A program made the position numbers and the translations under genes. From the NCBI GenBank assembly GCA_047967505.1, contig CM106538.1: a DNA stretch of 64,000 nucleotides. One strand, written 5' to 3'. Under the pieces are notes generated by a model, which saw only the letters and a list, made by a program, of their open reading frames with translations, searched no databases and was not told the origin of the DNA. This DNA is from Dipteris shenzhenensis (taxonomy: Eukaryota > Polypodiophyta > Polypodiopsida > Gleicheniales). Positions 58,260 through 64,000 of the stretch are shown here, one piece after another; position 1 is the stretch's first letter; each line of letters begins with the position of its first letter.

Positions 58260-61139
58260 AAGCATCTGTTTGTGGAGACAGAGAGCTCTTAGGCCACATT
58301 GTCTTGCAAAGTTGTTACTTTGAGGGGGTTGCTGCCTCATAGCTTGGGAGGGAGACCTATTGAGCATCTTCTGTGGAGATTGAGGTAGCACACATGCCAC
58401 ACTCTTGAAAAGGGATGCATTGTAGAAAGAGAAGGGGCTAGTGCCTTGTAACTTGGAAGGGCAACCCAAATGATTGATTACCAAATAAGAAGGTTTGTGT
58501 TAACCATAGAGGTCATGAGAACTGGCCTTGTTTCCAAAAAAAGTGTGAGAATCAGCATGAGAATTCTATGCTCTTGAGAAGAAACAACCACAGGAATCAA
58601 GAGACTCAAACTATGGCCTCAAAGCTGGGGAAACAATAGTAGTTGCTTTGTTACATTTAGGAGTCCAAGTTAATAGATGAAGCTCCACCTACTTAGGGTC
58701 CATAATTACGAAGGCAACCCAAAAGAGAAGCTAATTAAAGGAAATCAAGACCAATCATTAGCTAGTAACGAGCAGCTCAATTAAATTATAGAACTTTATG
58801 GGAAAGTTTAGCTGTAAGCGTGGAGCTACACTTTATGAATGCAAGAAATGGCAATTGAGTTCACTTCACAAAGATGAGGACTGAAGAGCTATGAGTCATA
58901 AGTATGGTTGGACCTCTAAGGCTCCATGTGCAGTGAAAGAGATACACATCAAATGTATTTGACTTCAAAAATTAGTGGGAATCCAAAGATCTATTTGGTG
59001 AGTCAATTAAGGCTTTTAATGCCTTCATGCATTCCTTATACGGATCACTTAAATTAGCATAAGATCTTTCATGCCATACCACATGCACCATATTGATCAC
59101 ATCACATGGCACCTTATGTTTGTTCATAGTATTTTTTAAAATTCATTTTAACTGCAAAACATTCTTTTTAATCGTTTCTAAGAGTATTGAAATCCACTAA
59201 ATAAAAAGTTGATAAAATATGGCTTAAATAATATAGAAAAAATATTAAGTGAAAGCGATTCACAGAGGTTGTTAGAATGGTTATGGGCATATTTGACTCA
59301 ATGATGGAAGGAATAGCATCATGTTACTCAGATGTTTTCTTTGAAGACATAAATATTTGTGGAATGGATTCTAGTGCTCAAACAATTAAGGTGGAGACTA
59401 TGACATCTTCTTTTGTTAATTATTCTTGCCTTTCTCTAACCAGCATGTGAAGATGGAATGATTAGCATAGAATGCTTTTATCTCTATATTCTCTATCCAC
59501 TAGCAAGTAACTATGCATCTTGTATTGCATATCTAATGTCGTATTGTAGATGGCATTTGTGCCAGTTCTTGCAATGAATCTTTGCTAGAACATTGCATAG
59601 GATAAGAAAGTTACTCTAACTACAAGATCTTTTAACAACTTGGCTATGGCTTGGGATCATGTGCTTGAGAAGAGATCCATATACACAATCATAAGGGAGG
59701 TGCATATCTCTTGGAATAGGGTTGCAAACTTCTTGGAAAGGTGAAGGTAGAAGGGAAGAATATCCAACAAACTTCAAAAAGACATCGAGCCAAAGCAACT
59801 CTACTAGCTCTATGGAGAGGCCTAATCAACATAGATGGATTTCAAGTATTACGCATGTTTGGAGGAATTGTAAAACATATGAGCTGTGTTATCTTTGGAT
59901 TCATCGTTTTATGATGACTTCACATGCCTTCCATGACTATGCCTTTGTTTTGATAGATTTTGTTGTTCTTATGATCCTCAAGATGCCATAAACCATCATC
60001 TCCTCCAATCAAGACAAGAAAATCGCCAAAAATTTAAAAAAAAAGCAAGCCTAGGAGACTTTCAGGTACTTACCAACGTGGTTGTTTGCGTCATTTTGTG
60101 ATTATGAGTTGCTCGATGTAGCATGCATAAACTACTTAGAAATGAACCAGATTGATAATAATGATGAGGTTTGTCATGGAGTGCATTTTTTGGGATGATC
60201 AAAAGAATATTTTGAATTAGCTCCATGGCTATCACCAAAATCAAAGAATGGATCTTTATTACATTAGCTAGAGGACTTACACCATTGCAAGTTTTTAAAG
60301 AGCACATTCTCTTGGTTAAGAGAAAGAAGGAAAAATATCTTGAATGTGCTTTAGGTTAATGACACATTCTAGTATCATCATCAATGATGTTGTTATTGTG
60401 TGCAACAAAAATGCGCTTCCACCTTTCTATATGTGGAAATAAATATTTCTCATGGAAGGGCTTACTTTGGACATCCAAACTCCATGGTAGTCGGAGATGC
60501 ATCACAAGTATGGCAACAATGGCCTGCTCACTATGGGTGCCACATTTGAAACAAAAAAATACAAGGTAGGGCATTCTTTGCTTAATTCTACTTATTTCAT
60601 GTTGTGCATTGATTTTGATTACTTATTATGTTTGATTTTGCTATAGTTCCACTTGCACTTCATTTTGATTTTGAATTCCCATTTCTATGGGATCTCCATT
60701 GCATTCGTCTCATTGTTTCCTCCTTTGTTATAAAGGATACAATTGCCTAGTTGACACAATTTTACAATCCTATTTTGGATCACAAGAAAATATGGGATTC
60801 CAACACTAATTTCTTTGCCCATTTTCACCACCAATTTCTATTTCATCCACCAATTTAATTGCCCATTTTGGCATTAGCCTCGATGATGTCCCTTCTTAGT
60901 CATGTTGACCATGGGATGCATAATTTGGCTAAGAATTTGTAGATTGCCTAGGGGATGCTCCCCCACTTTATTAATTAATCATACTCACACTATCTAGCAT
61001 GTCATCAAATATTTCACATTTTGTGGATTTATGCAATTATGCATCTATTGTCAATGACTTGCTTGCTTACTCTTCCATCCATTCTTGCTAACCATGATGG
61101 CAAGTACCTTCTTTTACTTTCTCATTAAACACCACATTA
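58260..61139. other. Unassigned
   Basis: No gene or element that I can support. Minus-strand text at 60356-60574 contains CFKCGTHSEQ, too little to call a zinc knuckle. Confidence 0.35.
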
Positions 61140-62160
61140 CAAGAAGCAAAAACATTATGTGAGTTACAAGATTGTACAACTTATGCGCTCCTTACCATAC
61201 CCAACCATAATGCACTTGTCATTCTTATCAAGCTTGCCTCTCGTGTTGAAGCCAAAGATCTTGAGATGTTGAACACTTGACTTATGTCAAGTCGAAGCTT
61301 TTTCTAGTGCCATAGCATGTAAGGCATTAGTAAGGGAGTTGTTAAAAACTAAATTATTGTGCTTGTCAAGCATGTCTACATCAAGCTACTTGCACACTAA
61401 ACAATGGTACAATTCTTCCTTTCTACTATGTTTTATTGTTGTGTCTTAGGCAATAGAAGTTCTATGCATATTCCCTACTATTTGCAAAACTCATTATGAG
61501 ACATGTTGTGCTCCATTGTTGGATTGAAGCCATTTGATTTGACAACCTGATTGAGTTTCTACTTAGCCTTGAATATCCAAACCTTTCAAGACGTTTAGGC
61601 CTCTGCTTAGAGTAGAAAAATGCTTTTTTAGTGTAGTCATCAATAAATTTGACAAAGTATTTGCTATCATTGAGTGACGGTCTCTTAGCTCTTATGGCCT
61701 GATTCTTAGGAAAGGATGCTCTTTGTTGTTTGCCATAAAGGCATCCTTCACAAAAATCTCCCTCTTAATAGATGGGAATCCATTGACCATGTTCTCACAT
61801 TCAAGAAATTGCATAGATTTAAGTGTGAAGTGTCCATAGCTCTAGTGCCAGAGTTGAGAGTGTGCAAGCCTGCATCCTCTCTATATAGGAGGTATGATTG
61901 GCAACTTTCCATTCTTAATCCATGTCCAATGGTTCCTTACTTGGGTAAAAAGATCCCCTTATTTTTATAAAAAAGAACTCTAATCTTCTCATCAACACAT
62001 TGTAGAATCGGTAATAGATACATGGCAAGTCTTGTGACATAAAGCACATATTAAATGGACTTAAGCTAATTGTTTCAAAGCTGAATTTATATATCACTAG
62101 TCCCTCTGATTCAAAGTGAATGATTATGTCCAAGATAAACATTTGGAGCACTCTTGATGG
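61140..62160 (-). pseudogene. Ty1/copia GAG-pre-integrase and integrase relic
   Basis: Read right to left: degraded pre-integrase text at 61915-62151, then EGDFCEGCLYGKQQRASF near 61690-61760, the C-x2-C-x-x-GKQ-x-R block that starts copia integrase. Next is KYFVKFIDDYTKKAFFYS near 61620-61670, the core block that usually reads YFxxFIDDYSRK. Then HLKIFGFNTRG with KLDKNDKCIMVGY near 61190-61270, the C-terminal block (KLDxKSxKCIFxGY). Stops and frameshifts occur throughout and the middle of the core is lost. It is a second copia copy, distinct from the one at 20763-22600. Confidence 0.78.
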
Positions 62161-62939
62161 TTATATAGAAAGTATCGGGAAAGGCAATTCTACGTGGGCT
62201 CATTCTTATAGAAAGGAATAGAAATACATGTCTTATGCATTACTACATATTTATATCCTACTGCATTACAATATCTCAACTTTGCGATGTTATCCAAATT
62301 AATATGATGCTCAACAAATCTCAACAAGAGATCGTTGGAAGACACAGTAGTCATATGAAGAGATAGTTGGAAGACACGCTACTCATATAAGTTTCAAGTT
62401 TCAAGTTCTAAGTACCTTTCGGTAGTTCCATACTATAACTCTTGAAAGGGTTTTATTTGTATGCTTTTTGTCACTTTGTGTAAAAGATACATCGTGTAGC
62501 TATAGAAGGTCAAATGAGCTACTTGGATGGGTGTTACAACAAACTATTCTTAACTCAAGCCCTTTTTAGAGAAGGCTAATGTTCTAAAATTGAGTACAAA
62601 CTTGTTGATAAAGTAAGACGAGTATTGAATCCATGCTTTGCATGGGTAGAGATACACGACCATCCTCAACCACTCCCTACTTGAAGGTTGATGTTCCCTC
62701 AGCCAACCAGTAGAAAGCATTTGCTTCAGGGAGTCATGCTCCCATCGTTCAATCAGTTTCTTATGTGAATGGTCTGATAACTGGTTGTGGCTTAAGAGTA
62801 ATGCAAGAGGTTGCAAGAGATCCACTTTGTGCATTGGAAGAGGACCATCATCTCAACATCAAGCATCAAGCGCTTTGTGCAAAAGCATGCATATGATCAC
62901 TCCATTCAGCTCCTTTTGTAAATGTGACTCTATTCTTCT

Positions 62940-63260
62940 AGAGATTATACTATTAGTTTAGTGGAAAAGTTTCTAGTAATCCGGCAATGGTGGTTTATAA
63001 ATTAAATGCCGCAAGGTAGGCCTCATTCTCCCCTACACCTTGAATGATTTCATGCTAGCTTCTTTAGTCAATGCTAGATTCAGGAATCCAATTTGGTTCT
63101 TTTGTCTACATCTAATGAAGGTCTCGTTTCTCTACTTTGCTGGAATCAAGGAAACATACTAACCAAAAATTAAATCAGAAATAGCCAAGGCTGAAACAAA
63201 TGCATGTTTTAAACACTCGAAACCTTTTTTGGCACATGCATTGATCGTCGTCCTCTTTAA
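62940..63260 (-). pseudogene. Probable Ty3/gypsy RNase H fragment
   Basis: Minus-strand text AKKGFECLKHAFVSALAISD near 63180-63230 resembles the Ty3 block AFExLKxALxxAPVLAxPDF. It is followed, after stops, by QIGFLNLALTKEASM near 63080, where the PIAFxSxxL block is expected. Short and decayed. Confidence 0.45.
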
Positions 63261-63329
63261 GATTTCATTTCGTTTTGATGTGCATTGTCAATTATTAGGA
63301 ACTTGGATTGGCTTGTGAAATTTTGGCTG

Positions 63330-63480
63330 ATTCTGAACCCAAGGCTTTGAGACCTTCCATCTCCTCCTTTCATTCTATGAACCTTCCATATCCTCCTTCC
63401 TCCCAAAGCTGCCTCTTGTCTTTCCACCTCCTCCCCACTCAAAGCTTGCCTCTTGTCTTTCCATCTCCTCCTAGCTCTCA
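63330..63480. repeat. Imperfect CCTCC/CTTGTCTTTCCA repeats
   Basis: CTGCCTCTTGTCTTTCCACC and a second copy with CATCTCC recur with CTCCTCC spacers, giving Lys/Arg-rich frames on the other strand. The remaining sequence to the window end has no recognised feature. Confidence 0.7.
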
Positions 63481-64000
63481 AAGCCTCCATGCAGTAGCTC
63501 TATCTCAGGCTCTTGTTCTCTAAGCTGCCATATGTCCTCATTTTCTTTTCCTCGTGTCTATGGTTAATAGGTTAAAGACGAAGCAAAAAAACTAGGAATC
63601 CTAAAGTTAGATTAACTTTAAGTCTTAGCGACATTAGTTCTAGAATTTATGTCCATATTGATAATCCTATAGAGTGAAGGTATTGCAATGCCATAGAATT
63701 TGAGTATCATCCTTTAGATTTGGGTATTTATGATGACATTTAAGCATATATGGGATGTGCAAAACACCATGATGACACAACTAGATAGAATGATGAATTG
63801 CATGAATCTAATTATGGTCCAACCTTGGAAATGAAAAAAACATTGATTGCATTCCAATTTGTTTATTGGATTTTTAAACTCTTCACTATTTAAAGACAAT
63901 TATGATTAGATATTTAGCTACTATCATACTATCTAAAGCATGAATGACAAAATTGCATAAATTAATGCTCACATACTTTTAGTCCAAGCTTGGAAATGAA

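Overview
The window looks like nuclear DNA from a large, repeat-laden seed-plant genome, most likely a gymnosperm (inference). It is AT-rich and contains one apparently intact protein gene. Most other recognisable coding sequence is decayed Ty3/gypsy, Ty1/copia and LINE retrotransposon, broken by frameshifts, deletions and stop codons. The intact gene has a plant-type GATA zinc finger plus a C-terminal LLM domain, which occurs in land-plant B-class GATA factors. The species cannot be named from the sequence alone.

Layout. 0-9 kb: pieces of at least three Ty3/gypsy copies. The first is a minus-strand gag with its primer-binding site and LTR edge. The second is a plus-strand pol lacking the catalytic part of its reverse transcriptase. 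The third is a minus-strand gag with an internal tandem duplication, a primer-binding site and a possible complete LTR. In front of them (0.7-1.5 kb) lies a stretch saturated with short palindromes, including a ~20-bp periodic array of small hairpins. 9.8-18.3 kb: LINE relics on both strands, including two related L1-type copies that converge tail to tail. 20.7-22.6 kb: a minus-strand copia relic. 24.87-27.06 kb: a structurally complete non-autonomous LTR retrotransposon with two LTRs, primer-binding site, polypurine tract and a 5-bp target-site duplication. 27.6-33.3 kb: unassigned DNA with low-complexity tracts and tandem duplications.

33.8-37.9 kb is the genic island. It has a G-rich upstream tract, a cluster of GCCGCTAAA-like motifs, a pyrimidine-rich leader, a three-exon B-GATA gene (526 residues predicted) and a 3' region with a polyadenylation-like signal. 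38-47 kb is mostly unassigned, with one long inverted repeat and one possible zinc-knuckle remnant. 47.2-48.4 kb holds a minus-strand Ty3 RNase H/integrase relic. 49.3-51 kb (plus strand) holds an unclassified coding relic. 51.7-54.2 kb (minus strand) holds a decayed multi-exon gene of a family I cannot name; together with the hairpin array it is the best candidate for something undescribed. 54.7-64 kb returns to Ty3 and copia relics, a purine-rich minisatellite and unassigned DNA.

The parts do not form an operon or pathway. They are one regulatory gene in a long-decaying retroelement landscape. Several premature stops are of the kind produced by C-to-T change at methylated cytosines, which fits long-silenced insertions. 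Two-copy tandem duplications of about 33-242 bp are frequent throughout.
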